Part shown: positions 8,392 to 16,749 of the stretch, piece after piece | Layout of the letters: the number at the start of each line of letters is the position of its first letter | Numbering within the stretch: position 1 is the stretch's first letter | Source: Chloroflexota bacterium | GTDB lineage: Bacteria > Chloroflexota > Anaerolineae > Aggregatilineales > Phototrophicaceae | Length of the DNA stretch: 64,000 nt | Reading direction: 5' to 3' | Assembly (NCBI GenBank): GCA_026706395.1 | Contig: JAPOYU010000168.1 | Coordinates: forward strand, 1-64,000 | Made by a program: the position numbers and the translations under genes | Notes under the pieces: generated by a model | The model's input: the letters and a program-made list of their open reading frames with translations, nothing else | Told to the model about the DNA's origin: nothing | Databases searched by the model: none

Positions 8392-9339
8392 ATGGCAAAG
8401 ATAGTATTCATGGGCACGCCGGAATTTGCGCTGCCGAGCCTGAAAGGGCTGATGTCCCGGTACGAACTTGCGGCAGTCGTCACCCAGCCCGATCGTCCGG
8501 CTGGGCGACGCAGACAGCTTCGGCAATCGCCGGTGAAGCAACTGGCCCTCGCGGCCGGTATTCCCGTATTCCAGCCGGCGCGGCTTCGCAGGCCTGCGGC
8601 AGTCGAGACGCTTCGCCGGTTTGATGCGGATGTCTTTGTGGTGGTTGCTTTTGGGCAGATTCTGCCGCAATCGGTCTTGGATCTGCCGCGATTTGGGACG
8701 ATCAACGTACACGCCTCGCTTCTGCCGCGTTGGCGCGGCGCGGCGCCTATTCAAGCGGCCATCCGCGCTGGCGATGCGGAGAGCGGCGTCACGATCATGC
8801 TGCTTGACGCCGGTCTGGATACCGGTCCGCTCTTAGCGCGGCAGGCCATTGAGTTGTCTAACGATGAGACCGGCAGCAGCCTTCACGACAAGCTGTCTCA
8901 GATGGGCGCGGAGCTTCTGCTCCGCACTTTGCCAAAGCACTTGTCAGGCGAGCGCGCGCCGCGAGCGCAAGATGATTCCCAGGCGACGGTTGCGCCGCAG
9001 ATTTCAAAACTGGAAGGCGAGATCGACTGGGCGGAGCCGGCGGAGGCGATTGATCGTCATGTGCGCGCCTTCACGCCATGGCCAGGCACATACACGGTTT
9101 GGAAGGGCGAGGAGCTGAAGATCGTTGCGGGGCGAGCCGGCGGCGGGATGGCTGCGCCGGGCCGGGTGGTGGAAACCGGCGGCACAGTCGCTATCGGTAC
9201 TGGCGCCGGACTGTACCTGCCGAGCGAACTTCAGCTCCCCGGCAAGAAACGCCTGAATGTCACTGATTTCGTCAATGGGCACCGTGATTTTGTCGGCGCC
9301 CAACTGGGCGATCGGCGAGGCCGCAGACCGTCCTCGTGA
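8392..9339 (+). CDS. fmt: Methionyl-tRNA formyltransferase
   Basis: A 315-aa enzyme that formylates initiator Met-tRNA using 10-formyl-tetrahydrofolate. The N-terminal Rossmann-like domain starts MAKIVFMGTPEFALPSL. The signature INVHASLLPRWRGAAPI (104-120) gives the catalytic Asn105 and His107, and GLDTGP gives Asp143. The C-terminal tRNA-binding domain begins near residue 205 (QISKLEGEIDWAEPA). ATG at 8392 has GAGG about 6 nt upstream; an upstream ATG at 8344-type reading is less likely because the family starts at MAKIVF. No def gene is adjacent. Confidence 0.95.
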   Translation: MAKIVFMGTPEFALPSLKGLMSRYELAAVVTQPDRPAGRRRQLRQSPVKQLALAAGIPVFQPARLRRPAAVETLRRFDADVFVVVAFGQILPQSVLDLPRFGTINVHASLLPRWRGAAPIQAAIRAGDAESGVTIMLLDAGLDTGPLLARQAIELSNDETGSSLHDKLSQMGAELLLRTLPKHLSGERAPRAQDDSQATVAPQISKLEGEIDWAEPAEAIDRHVRAFTPWPGTYTVWKGEELKIVAGRAGGGMAAPGRVVETGGTVAIGTGAGLYLPSELQLPGKKRLNVTDFVNGHRDFVGAQLGDRRGRRPSS

Positions 9340-9400
9340 GTCACTTGCGTTAGAACTGTGGCGGACACTCTGACGGCGATGTTGTGACATCAGGATGAAG

Positions 9401-9430
9401 GCGTCATTTTGGAAAAGGCCTGACGCTCTT
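9401..9430 (+). terminator. Possible weak terminator after fmt
   Basis: GCGTCA (9401-9406) pairs with TGACGC (9421-9426), followed by TCTTTT. Six-bp stem and 14-nt loop, so only a weak candidate. Confidence 0.3.
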
Positions 9431-9470
9431 TTGGATCAGCCAGCCGTCGAAGGCCTTAATCAACGCAGCG

Positions 9471-10832
9471 ATGAAGAAGACAGCCGTGAAACTGAGCCAG
9501 CTTGAAGCGGACCGTCATCCGTTCACGCACAAACCCAATCGAACGATTCTCACTCTGTCGTTGCCGATCCTCCTGTCATTGATTGCCGAGCCCGTGACAG
9601 GGCTGGTCGATACGGCGTTTGTAGCGCAGTTGGGCGCAATTCCGTTGGCGGCCTTGGGCGTGGGCGCGAGCGCGTTGAGTTCTGTTTTTTGGATCTTTGG
9701 TTTTCTTGCGACAGCGACACAGACTGATGTCGCGCAGACTGCCGGGCGCGGCCAGATTGAGGCGGCCGGCAAACTAACCAGCCTGGCCCTCGTCATGGGC
9801 CTATTCATAAGCCTGCTTTTGTGCGCCATCTTGCTCCCCGGCGCTGAAATGGTCTCGTCGATGCTGGGCGCGGAAGGCGCAGTCCTCGATGACGCGACGC
9901 GGTATATGCAGTTGCGGTTATTGGGCGCGCCGGCGGTGATCGTGGTCATCGTAGGCTTTGGCGCGCTGCGCGGCGTGCAAGATATGCGAACGCCTTTGTG
10001 GATCGCGCTTGGCATCAATATCGCCAACATTCTGCTCGACTATATGTTCATCTTCGGTTGGAGAGCAATTCCGGCGCTCGGTGTTGCGGGAGCGGCGCTG
10101 GCAAGCTCTCTTAGTCACTGGCTGGGCGCGGTTTGGATGCTGTGGGAGCTGCACAGGCGCCTGGGCCTGAGCCGGGACATCGCTTTGCGCGATGGTGTCA
10201 CGCTGCTGCGGGTTGGACGGGATTTGGTCATTCGCAGCGGCTCGCTTACGCTATTCCTTCTGGTCGCCACCCGCGTTGCCAATCAGATGGGGGCGGAGGC
10301 GGGCGCAGCTCATCAGGTTATCCGCCAGGTCTGGTTTTTCACCGCGCTCTTCGTTGAAGCGTTCGCAACGACCGCGCAAAGTTTGGTCGGCTACTTTTAC
10401 GGTTCCGGTCAACTGGCATACGCCAAACGGGTCGCTGTGTCGACCATGCGCTGGAGCTTGGCGGCCGGCGTCATGTTGATGTTTGTCATGCTGGCTGCTA
10501 CGCCCACTGTGAACCGTGTATTGGTGCCGGCTGACGCCCTCCTGCTGTTCACGCTGCCGTGGGTCATCGCTTCGCTTTCACAGCCCTTAAATGCGCTAGC
10601 CTTCATAACGGACGGAATCCACTGGGGCACCGGCGATTACCGTTTCTTGCGCAATGCCATGCTGATCGCGACGGTTCTGGGGTTGCTGGGCTTGCAGATT
10701 TGCGCGGCGCTCGGCGCGGAGTTTTTCAGCGCTGTCTGGCTGGTGACCGTCGGCTGGGTTTGCATTCGCGCGATTGCGGGAGTCTTGCGCGTTTATCCGG
10801 GCATCGGCAACAGCCCTTTCCGGTCCCGATGA
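9471..10832 (+). CDS. MATE-family efflux transporter
   Basis: A 453-aa polytopic inner-membrane protein of the MATE family, which exports drugs or metabolites in exchange for Na+ or H+. It has about twelve hydrophobic helices in two similar halves. The N-terminal helix pattern ILTLSLPILLSLIAEPVTGLVDTAFVAQLG is the family hallmark, with ALGVGASALSSVFW and later ALRGVQDMRTPLWIALG. The DinF-like subgroup is likely because of the short cytoplasmic N-terminus and the EPVTGLVDT motif, but substrate is unknown. The ATG at 9471 has no strong Shine-Dalgarno; a GTG at 9486 is possible. Confidence 0.9.
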   Translation: MKKTAVKLSQLEADRHPFTHKPNRTILTLSLPILLSLIAEPVTGLVDTAFVAQLGAIPLAALGVGASALSSVFWIFGFLATATQTDVAQTAGRGQIEAAGKLTSLALVMGLFISLLLCAILLPGAEMVSSMLGAEGAVLDDATRYMQLRLLGAPAVIVVIVGFGALRGVQDMRTPLWIALGINIANILLDYMFIFGWRAIPALGVAGAALASSLSHWLGAVWMLWELHRRLGLSRDIALRDGVTLLRVGRDLVIRSGSLTLFLLVATRVANQMGAEAGAAHQVIRQVWFFTALFVEAFATTAQSLVGYFYGSGQLAYAKRVAVSTMRWSLAAGVMLMFVMLAATPTVNRVLVPADALLLFTLPWVIASLSQPLNALAFITDGIHWGTGDYRFLRNAMLIATVLGLLGLQICAALGAEFFSAVWLVTVGWVCIRAIAGVLRVYPGIGNSPFRSR

Positions 10833-10919
10833 GCAACGTCGAGTATTGATTCGCGTATACATCACTGAACGCGGGCACTGAGCCGGATAGCAGATGGTGA
10901 AACTGGAGACATTTGATCG

Positions 10920-11156
10920 ATGAACACTTACTTGAAGAAGCGCTTGTATCGTTCACGAGCAGATCGGAGGATCGCCGGCGTCTGTGGCGGCATCGCGGAG
11001 TATTTGGCGATTGATCCGACCATAGTACGAATCCTCTGGGTGGTCTTGTCGCTGGCGGGTGGACCGGGTGTTTTGCTATACATCATCATGGCCGCTGTCG
11101 TGCCCGAGGAACCGGAATACGTGCAGGCGACGGCGGAGAAAGTTAAGCGCGGTTAA
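10920..11156 (+). CDS. PspC-domain membrane protein
   Basis: A 78-aa protein consisting of one PspC domain. The motif RRIAGVCGGIAEYLAIDPTI (~16-35) is diagnostic, followed by a membrane segment VRILWVVLSLAGGPGVLLYIIMAAVVP. PspC proteins are linked to phage-shock and envelope-stress responses in enterobacteria; in other phyla, including this one, their role is not established and no pspA is nearby. GGAGA lies about 10 nt upstream of the ATG. It follows the MATE gene by 87 bp. Confidence 0.88.
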   Translation: MNTYLKKRLYRSRADRRIAGVCGGIAEYLAIDPTIVRILWVVLSLAGGPGVLLYIIMAAVVPEEPEYVQATAEKVKRG

Positions 11157-11338
11157 GCTTTCGCATCAGTAGCCCCAAGTTAATTGTGCAGAAAAGGAAT
11201 CTGTAGTGGGCGTGTAGGCGGGCGGCCGAATCGTCCCTACTATACTCTCGATTTTCCCTCGTCAATTTACTTTGCCTTGTTCTCATTACTTTCTTGGAAC
11301 CCCTTCTGTCTTCAGCGTACTGCCTGACTGTCGCCAAG

Positions 11339-12325
11339 CTAAAGCAAGTCGCTTATCGCTTCGCGCTCGGTTTTCAGTTCATCTTCGGAAGTGCGGATCT
11401 TTCCTAAAGCGTAATCGCTGAGGTCGAGCCCGGCGACGATTTCAATGTCACCGCTGGCAGCGCGTCTCAGCGGAAAAGAGTAGATTAGACCGTCGGCGAT
11501 ACCATAGGGGTTGCCTTCGCTGGCTAGGGCGGCGCTAAACCACTGGCCCGGCGGGGTGGGGTTAATCAAGCTGCGAACGGAATCCAGGGCGGCGTTGGCG
11601 GCGCTGGCGGCGGAGCTTTTGCCGCGAGCGCTGATTACGGCGGCGCCGCGCTCCTGCACAGTGCTCAGGAATTGATTCTCCAGCCAGGCGCGATCGCCGA
11701 TGACGGTTTCCGCTGATTCGCCCTTGATCAGACCATGTTCGAAGTTGGGGAACTGGGTCGAGCTATGGTTCCCCCAAATGGCCAACTTGCTCACATCGCC
11801 CACCGGGACGCCGGCTTTCCACGCCAGCTGCGACCTCGCGCGATTCTCGTCCAGGCGAGTCATGGCAAAAAAGCGATCGGGCGGGATATCGGGGGCGTTG
11901 GCTTTGGCGACCAGGCAATTTGAATTGCAGGGGTTGGCGACTACGAGCACCCGTATATCAGGGGCGGCAACGTCATTTAGCGCCTTGCCCTGGGCGACGA
12001 ATATCGGGCCGTTAGCCGCGATGAGGTCGCCCCGCGCCATGCCTGGTCCGCGCGGCATCCCGCCGACGAGGATGGCCCAATTGGCATCTTTGAAGGCGAT
12101 GTTCGGGTCGTCAGAGATGATGATGTCCTGGAGCAGGGATTGGGCGCTGTCGTCCAGTTCCATCACGACGCCGCGCAGCGCTTCCATGGCGGGCGGGATC
12201 TCCAGGATTTGCAGGACGACCGGCTGCTGGGGCCCGAATACTTCGCCATTGCCGATGCGAAACAGCAGGCTGTAGGCGATCTGGCCGGCGCCACCGGTGA
12301 CCGCGATGCGAATGGGTGCTGTCAT
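11339..12325 (-). CDS. mdh: Malate dehydrogenase
   Basis: A 328-aa NAD-dependent malate dehydrogenase of the type usually called cytosolic-like, acting in the TCA cycle. The Rossmann motif IAVTGGAGQIAYSLLFRIG (~7-25) has the extended GxGxxG of this clade. NPCNSNCLVA and TRLDENRARSQLAWKAG carry the substrate Arg and Asp residues, and IWGNHSSTQFPNF holds the catalytic His. ATG at 12325 is preceded by AGGA about 10 nt upstream; a longer reading from 12541 has no family similarity at its N-terminus. The gene ends convergently with pspC, leaving 182 bp in which I see no clear terminator. Confidence 0.95.
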   Translation of the reverse strand: MTAPIRIAVTGGAGQIAYSLLFRIGNGEVFGPQQPVVLQILEIPPAMEALRGVVMELDDSAQSLLQDIIISDDPNIAFKDANWAILVGGMPRGPGMARGDLIAANGPIFVAQGKALNDVAAPDIRVLVVANPCNSNCLVAKANAPDIPPDRFFAMTRLDENRARSQLAWKAGVPVGDVSKLAIWGNHSSTQFPNFEHGLIKGESAETVIGDRAWLENQFLSTVQERGAAVISARGKSSAASAANAALDSVRSLINPTPPGQWFSAALASEGNPYGIADGLIYSFPLRRAASGDIEIVAGLDLSDYALGKIRTSEDELKTEREAISDLL

Positions 12326-12369
12326 TCTTTGGTTTCCTATCCGATATGAGCTGTTTGCACAGAGCGGCG

Positions 12370-12398
12370 ATTGTACAGCAAAAGCCGGTGATTTGCAG
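12370..12398 (-). promoter_or_regulatory. Possible mdh promoter
   Basis: Reverse strand: -35 CTGCAA (12393-12398), 17-bp spacer, -10 TACAAT (12370-12375). The -35 is a weak match. Confidence 0.3.
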
Positions 12399-12537
12399 TG
12401 ACGAAGCGACAATGGGGAGTGGTGAATGTTGTCGCGTTCACATAAAGAATCTCGCTCTGGCATGAGCCAAAACATTTTAGATAGATGGGTAAAGGGTTTA
12501 CGGCACGGTACAAATGGCAGCATGATAGCGGCTTGCT

Positions 12538-13137
12538 TCACTCTTCTGATTTGAAATCCAGTAAGCGCTCGGCAAATTCTTCGTAGACTCCCGCTCGCAA
12601 GCGTGGATCTAATTGATTTGCTTCATTTTCCGCGTAAATCAGAAATTCAGGATTCGGATTGAGTTTCAGAAAGGCATCATAGGCATCTTGCCAGGGTGGG
12701 CGCTCTTCGTTCTTGGCCAATTCAGGCAGCAGACCATCGATCCATTTGATGCGTTCGAGGACGCGAGAAAGAGCCAGGGTGCGGCGACTGCTATCGGGTT
12801 GATGAGGGTGCAGGTCGCTTGCCGCTTGGCGGGCGAATCTCATGAGTTGATCACGGACATAGGTAAAGTTTTCCAGGTCGCTGCCGCTGGCGTTGTCGGG
12901 TTGATCGGCGAGGGTGGCGTCAGCGGCGTAGAAATCGGCCTCGGTATGTTGGCCGGGAGGCGTAAAAAAACTTTTTTCGGCCATCTGGCCATCTGGCAGT
13001 TCATCGAGTTCCTTTCGCCAGCGGCGGAGGGTGCGTTCGGGAATGCCGGTCATGTTATTGACGAAGGTGACATCGTCACCGATGGCTAACATTTCCAAGG
13101 CTTGGAGCTTTTGCATTTCTGAGTATTGGGAGGGCAT
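12538..13137 (-). CDS. Unknown helix-turn-helix protein
   Basis: A 199-aa protein with an N-terminal HTH of the homeodomain-like/small-terminase type: KLQALEMLAIGDD then MTGIPERTLRRWRKELDELP. The remaining ~150 residues are mostly helical and rich in Asp/Glu, with no family I recognise (contains ALSRVLERIKWIDGLLPEL). It may be a DNA-binding regulator; a phage-type small terminase is less likely because no phage genes are nearby. ATG at 13137 has AAGGA 6 nt upstream, and a longer reading from 13179 is unsupported. It has a near-consensus promoter and a direct repeat at the promoter and start codon, which would suit autoregulation. Confidence 0.7.
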   Translation of the reverse strand: MPSQYSEMQKLQALEMLAIGDDVTFVNNMTGIPERTLRRWRKELDELPDGQMAEKSFFTPPGQHTEADFYAADATLADQPDNASGSDLENFTYVRDQLMRFARQAASDLHPHQPDSSRRTLALSRVLERIKWIDGLLPELAKNEERPPWQDAYDAFLKLNPNPEFLIYAENEANQLDPRLRAGVYEEFAERLLDFKSEE

Positions 13138-13145
13138 GGCAGTCC

Positions 13146-13233
13146 TTTTGTCAAATGGCTTGCAATCTGAGTGAAGCAAAACAGGTCTGCTACATTAGAA
13201 CATATATTCTTATTTTTGTCAAATTGGTTGCGA
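13146..13233. repeat. Direct repeat flanking the HTH-gene promoter
   Basis: The sequence at 13146-13165 (TTTTGTCAAATGGCTTGCAA) is repeated imperfectly at 13214-13233 (TTTTGTCAAATTGGTTGCGA). The first 11 bases are identical. One copy covers the -35, the other lies between the leader and the Shine-Dalgarno. A candidate operator pair 68 bp apart. Confidence 0.45.
13194..13222 (-). promoter_or_regulatory. Strong promoter of the HTH-protein gene
   Basis: Reverse strand: consensus -35 TTGACA (13217-13222), 17-bp spacer, -10 TCTAAT (13194-13199). AGAA-N6-TTCT at 13197-13210 is a small inverted repeat next to the -10. Confidence 0.65.
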
Positions 13234-13244
13234 AGTTGCCTGGA

Positions 13245-13847
13245 CTATTGGGCCAGGTGAGGCGTCTCAGCGAAGGATTTGAGGCGCCAGATTTCTTGAT
13301 AGCGTTCGAGTGTCGTGATTGACGTGTTAAGAACGCGCTTGTCCGGCAGGGCGGTGAACATTGAGGTGAGCAAGATCATCAGCGCGGAACTATGCCCGAC
13401 AATCGCCACGGTGTTCTGCTCGGCAGAGCTGACGATGTCGTCCCAAGCCGAACCCATTCTCAATTGCACGTCGAGGCGGGATTCGCCATTTGGGACGCGA
13501 TAGGGCCGATAGCCGGATTCCCACTTGGTGTAGGCGTCGGGAAAGCGCTGCGCGACTTCGGCGAAGGTATAGCCCTCGAAGACGCCAAATGCGATCTCGG
13601 CGAGGCGTTCGTCCTCTATCGCCGACAGTTGCAGTTCATCGGCTACTATCAGGGCGGTTTCCTTGGCGCGTTGGCGGGGGCTGGTGTAGAGGGCGTCAAT
13701 CTTCAGGGTCCGCAGATAGCGGGCCAAAGCGCGGGACTGTTGAATGCCGCAGTCGTTGAGGGGCACGGGCAGGGCGCCCTGAAGGCGGCGTTCGGCGTTG
13801 TAGTCGGTTTGCCCATGGCGGATGAAAAGGACTTTGCTTAGGCTCAT
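13245..13847 (-). CDS. Histidine phosphatase family protein
   Basis: A 200-aa member of the branch-1 histidine phosphatases (phosphoglycerate-mutase-like). The phospho-accepting His is in FIRHGQTDYN (8-17) and the second catalytic His in IVGHSSAL (~149-156), with ERLAEIAFGVFEG giving the conserved Glu region. Such enzymes dephosphorylate small molecules (broad-specificity phosphatase, cobalamin precursors, or fructose bisphosphate); the substrate cannot be chosen here and no cobalamin genes are near. GAGAGG lies about 7 nt upstream of the ATG. Confidence 0.88.
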   Translation of the reverse strand: MSLSKVLFIRHGQTDYNAERRLQGALPVPLNDCGIQQSRALARYLRTLKIDALYTSPRQRAKETALIVADELQLSAIEDERLAEIAFGVFEGYTFAEVAQRFPDAYTKWESGYRPYRVPNGESRLDVQLRMGSAWDDIVSSAEQNTVAIVGHSSALMILLTSMFTALPDKRVLNTSITTLERYQEIWRLKSFAETPHLAQ

Positions 13848-13862
13848 CGCATCCTCTCAGGC

Positions 13863-13891
13863 TTGACGGATCCGCCGGTGAAAGGCAGAAT
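13863..13891 (+). promoter_or_regulatory. Promoter of the small membrane-protein gene
   Basis: -35 TTGACG (13863-13868), 17-bp spacer, -10 CAGAAT (13886-13891), about 45 bp before the GTG at 13936. Confidence 0.45.
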
Positions 13892-13935
13892 CAAAAACAG
13901 ATTCAGAAGTCTATCATAGAGAAGGCAATTAGCCA

Positions 13936-14217
13936 GTGACTGACGAGAAGGTTGATGCCGGGAGGCAGCCGAGCCGGTTGACATTGTATGGTTTGGCGAT
14001 GGTCGGCGGCGTCGGCATGACATTGATGATTCTTGGCGCGAGCGTGGGCGTCATTTACGGCGCGGCGCTGGATGCCCAAGCGACTCATTCGCTGGGCTTG
14101 ACGATAGTGATGGGTCTCTTATTGCTGGTTCTTGCCATCGGATTCTGGCTCGGTTGGGTACGTCCTTTCGAGCGCTTCGATGATATCAATGTCCCGGGGG
14201 AGCCCGAGCATCATTGA
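13936..14217 (+). CDS. Small two-helix membrane protein, unknown
   Basis: A 93-aa protein starting with GTG. Residues ~17-42 (LYGLAMVGGVGMTLMILGAS) and ~54-74 (LGLTIVMGLLLLVLAIGFWL) are membrane helices; the C-terminal FERFDDINVPGEPEHH is probably cytoplasmic. I recognise no family. AGAAGG lies about 10 nt upstream and a promoter about 45 bp upstream. It precedes an unknown protein and era on the same strand. Confidence 0.6.
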   Translation: MTDEKVDAGRQPSRLTLYGLAMVGGVGMTLMILGASVGVIYGAALDAQATHSLGLTIVMGLLLLVLAIGFWLGWVRPFERFDDINVPGEPEHH

Positions 14218-14242
14218 TTGTCTACCGCATCCCCGGCCCTCT

Positions 14243-14262
14243 CCCGCCATCTCTATGGCGGG
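14243..14262. other. Perfect hairpin without T-tract
   Basis: CCCGCCAT-CTCT-ATGGCGGG: 8-bp perfect GC-rich stem, 4-nt loop, 26 bp after the stop of the small membrane-protein gene. No U-run follows, so it could be an mRNA-stabilising hairpin, a weak terminator or a repeat element. Confidence 0.45.
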
Positions 14263-14345
14263 CATCCAAAGCATTAGGGAAGGGCGACTCGTCATCGTAA
14301 TTGGCTCTTTTAAATGACTTACTTTATTGCTGCCGTGACCTCCTA

Positions 14346-14837
14346 ATGGCGCTTCATCGCGAGCCGATAACTGACCGAGTGACGGGCGTTGTCACGCAGG
14401 CGGGCGACGCGATGCTGCTATCAAGCCGCAAGCTGCCGGCGGGCGATGAGATTGCGCAAGGCGAGCTTGTCGTCCGCTATGGCGTCACCTATCTTGGGAA
14501 GCCGCATTTATCGATCGTGCCCGATCTTGTGGTCGCTGACTATGGCGTGCTGCTGCGTGGAGAAGAAGCGTGGCAGTTTCTCATGGACAAGGGGCATCTA
14601 TATCCGCGCGCGGATGTCTGTGGCAGGCGAAACGACGGGCGGGAAGACATGCCGGCGGTAAAGCAGCTTGATTTCGATTATCCTTACGATGTCTTCATTT
14701 ACGAAGGAGCGACGGACAGTCAGCCGCTGGCGAAGCTGTCGGCGCTGATCGTGGCGGACCGCGCCAAGTTCCCCGAACGTCTGATCGAGCATTTGCCGAC
14801 TTTCCCCAGTTTTGACCAGTGGCGCGCAAATGGGTGA
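14346..14837 (+). CDS. Unknown protein coupled to era
   Basis: A 163-aa soluble protein with no family I can name. It reads MALHREPITDRVTGVVTQAG and continues with beta-rich sequence (LVVRYGVTYLGKPHLSIVP, VVADYGVLLRG). There is no signal peptide or membrane segment. A TTG at 14301 extends the frame by 15 residues but ATG at 14346 is preferred; neither has a clear Shine-Dalgarno. Its stop overlaps the era start in ATGGGTGA (14830-14837), so the two are translationally coupled and may share a role in ribosome assembly or growth control, which is inference from position only. Confidence 0.65.
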   Translation: MALHREPITDRVTGVVTQAGDAMLLSSRKLPAGDEIAQGELVVRYGVTYLGKPHLSIVPDLVVADYGVLLRGEEAWQFLMDKGHLYPRADVCGRRNDGREDMPAVKQLDFDYPYDVFIYEGATDSQPLAKLSALIVADRAKFPERLIEHLPTFPSFDQWRANG

Positions 14838-15771
14838 ACTGGATTCGATCTTCAGCGACGACTGGGGGGAGGATCACCGGTCGGGGATAGTGGCGGTGGT
14901 CGGCCGCCCGAATGTGGGGAAATCGACGCTGATTAACGCCATGCTCGGCCAGAAGGTCGCCATTACGGCGGCAAAGCCACAGACGACTCGGCAAAGGCAG
15001 TTGGGAATCTTGACCAGGGCTGAGGGGCAGATTCTGTTCACTGATACGCCTGGAATGCATACTCCGCAAACGAGACTGGGCGACTACATGGAAGGCGTGG
15101 CCCGACGCGCGCTGCGGGATGCCGATGCCATCATTTGGGTCGTCGATGTATCGCAGGCGCCTACCGATGAAGACCGGCGTATCGCGGCTTTGCTTGAGCG
15201 ATTGGCGCCGGGCTCGCCAATTGTCTTGGTTTTGAACAAATCCGACTTGATCGCCGATGACCATGATCGCAGCCCCCATCTCGCTCTCTGCGAGCATGTT
15301 CATGCGCTGGAAACGAGCGGGACAGCAGAACGCGGTGTAGAGGAACTGGCGGAGCGTCTGATCCCGCTGATGCCGCGTGGCCCGCGATATTACCCGGAAG
15401 ACCAAGTGAGCGATGCTAACCTACGATTCTTGGCCGCGGAAACTATTCGCGAACGGATCATTCATTTGACCAGTGAAGAAATCCCGCATGCGGTCGCGGT
15501 GGTGATCGATCGATTTCGCGAAAAGCCCGATATCACCATAGTCGAAGCGACGATTTACGTCGAGCGGGGGTCGCAGAAAGGTATAGTCATTGGCAAGCGC
15601 GGGCAAATGATAAAGCGAGTGGGGGTCGAAGCGCGGAGGGAATTGCAGCGTTTGTTGAATGCGAAAGTTCGTTTGGAGACGCGCGTCAAGGTGCTGAAGA
15701 ATTGGCGCAGCAATGAAGAATTCATGCGGCGCGTCGGCTACTCTTTGCCGCGGCGGCGCAGTCGTGGCTAG
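14830..15771 (+). CDS. era: GTPase Era
   Basis: A 313-aa GTPase that binds 16S rRNA and assists 30S maturation. G1 is GRPNVGKST (25-33), the switch region TTRQRQLGI, G3 DTPGMH, G4 NKSD. The C-terminal KH domain contains IVIGKRGQMIKRVG and ends with VKVLKNWRSNEEFMRRVGY. Start ATG 14830 overlaps the upstream stop by 8 nt. Its stop codon and the ribF stop on the other strand share the palindrome CTAG at 15768-15771, so the two messages are convergent with no space for a terminator. Confidence 0.96.
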   Translation: MGELDSIFSDDWGEDHRSGIVAVVGRPNVGKSTLINAMLGQKVAITAAKPQTTRQRQLGILTRAEGQILFTDTPGMHTPQTRLGDYMEGVARRALRDADAIIWVVDVSQAPTDEDRRIAALLERLAPGSPIVLVLNKSDLIADDHDRSPHLALCEHVHALETSGTAERGVEELAERLIPLMPRGPRYYPEDQVSDANLRFLAAETIRERIIHLTSEEIPHAVAVVIDRFREKPDITIVEATIYVERGSQKGIVIGKRGQMIKRVGVEARRELQRLLNAKVRLETRVKVLKNWRSNEEFMRRVGYSLPRRRSRG

Positions 15772-16706
15772 ACGGGTGGACTGGGGTCAAGAACCTGTCT
15801 GGTATCGGCGACATCCGCCTGGATCTGCTCAATCAAGTCGTCGCGGCTGTCGAATTTTCGCTCCGGTCTCAGACGTTGAACGAAGCTCAACTCCAGGTCC
15901 GCGCCATAGATGTCCCGATTGAATTCCAGCAGGTGCGCTTCGATGGTGATGGCGTCGCCGGCGAAGGTGGGGCGATATCCGATGTTTGTAGCAGCCATAA
16001 AGGTTTCGCCACTTAGGGCGGCCCAGGCAGCGTAGACGCCGTTGGCTGGCACAATTTGCTCGGGCCATACTGCGATGTTCGCTGTCGGAATACCAATGGT
16101 ACGCCCGCGTTGGTCGCCTTTCACGACTTTTCCAGTCAGGACATAGGGACGCCCCAACATTGATGTCGCCCCCCGCATATCTCCGCGGCGGACACTGTCC
16201 CGAACTTTGGAGCTGCGGATAAGGCTGTCGCCTTTGTGATCGGTTAACAGCTCGACCGCTATTACCTCGAAGCCGTGCTTCTTTCCTTGAGCCTTTAGGA
16301 AGCTGACGTCTCCTTCTCGTTGAAATCCCAGGGCGAAGTCCGTACCTACCCAAAGCTCCTTCACATGCAGGCGCCTGAGCAATTGGGAAACGAAGTCGGC
16401 CGCCGGCAGGCGTCGGAATTCTGCGTCGAAGGGGAGGGTGATTACGAGGTCAATACCTAATTCAAGAATTAGTTGGGCGCGTTGGTCAGGCGTCGTGAGA
16501 TAATAACGCTCGCTGGCGTCATTGAGAACTTTGTCCGGGTGTGGGTGAAAGGTGACAACTATCGACTTGCAGCCTGACATTTTGGCTTGCTCGACGAGCC
16601 GCCCGATCAGGCTTTGATGTCCGAGATGAACGCCGTCGAAGACGCCAATCGTCACAATAGAATTGGCGTCGAGCTTTACTTGCTTTAGGCTGCGCAAGTG
16701 AACCAT
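15768..16706 (-). CDS. ribF: Bifunctional riboflavin kinase / FAD synthetase
   Basis: A 312-aa enzyme converting riboflavin to FMN and then FAD. The N-terminal nucleotidyltransferase has TIGVFDGVHLGHQSLI (19-34) and VVTFHPHPDK. The C-terminal flavokinase has GDQRGRTIGIPTANI, the NGVYAAWA strand and TNIGYRPTF. ATG at 16706 fits the conserved start; a longer frame to 16910 overlaps truB and lacks similarity. No evident Shine-Dalgarno. Last gene of the nusA operon; rpsO, which often follows, is not present. Confidence 0.94.
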   Translation of the reverse strand: MVHLRSLKQVKLDANSIVTIGVFDGVHLGHQSLIGRLVEQAKMSGCKSIVVTFHPHPDKVLNDASERYYLTTPDQRAQLILELGIDLVITLPFDAEFRRLPAADFVSQLLRRLHVKELWVGTDFALGFQREGDVSFLKAQGKKHGFEVIAVELLTDHKGDSLIRSSKVRDSVRRGDMRGATSMLGRPYVLTGKVVKGDQRGRTIGIPTANIAVWPEQIVPANGVYAAWAALSGETFMAATNIGYRPTFAGDAITIEAHLLEFNRDIYGADLELSFVQRLRPERKFDSRDDLIEQIQADVADTRQVLDPSPPV

Positions 16707-16749
16707 GGCAGAATTCTGTCGCTTTCGCTGGCGCGACGTTTTGATTGTA

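Noticed and set aside
11137..11162. Terminator at the pspC end (GAAAGTTAA ... TTAAGCTTTC)
   Set aside because: The stem needs a bulge, is AT-rich and has no following T-tract.
12538..13137. Phage small-terminase gene indicating a prophage
   Set aside because: The HTH type is compatible, but no large terminase, portal, integrase or attachment site is nearby.
14695..15405. 236-codon reverse frame opposite era
   Set aside because: Arg/Gln/Ser-rich shadow across the Era G domain, no start signal.
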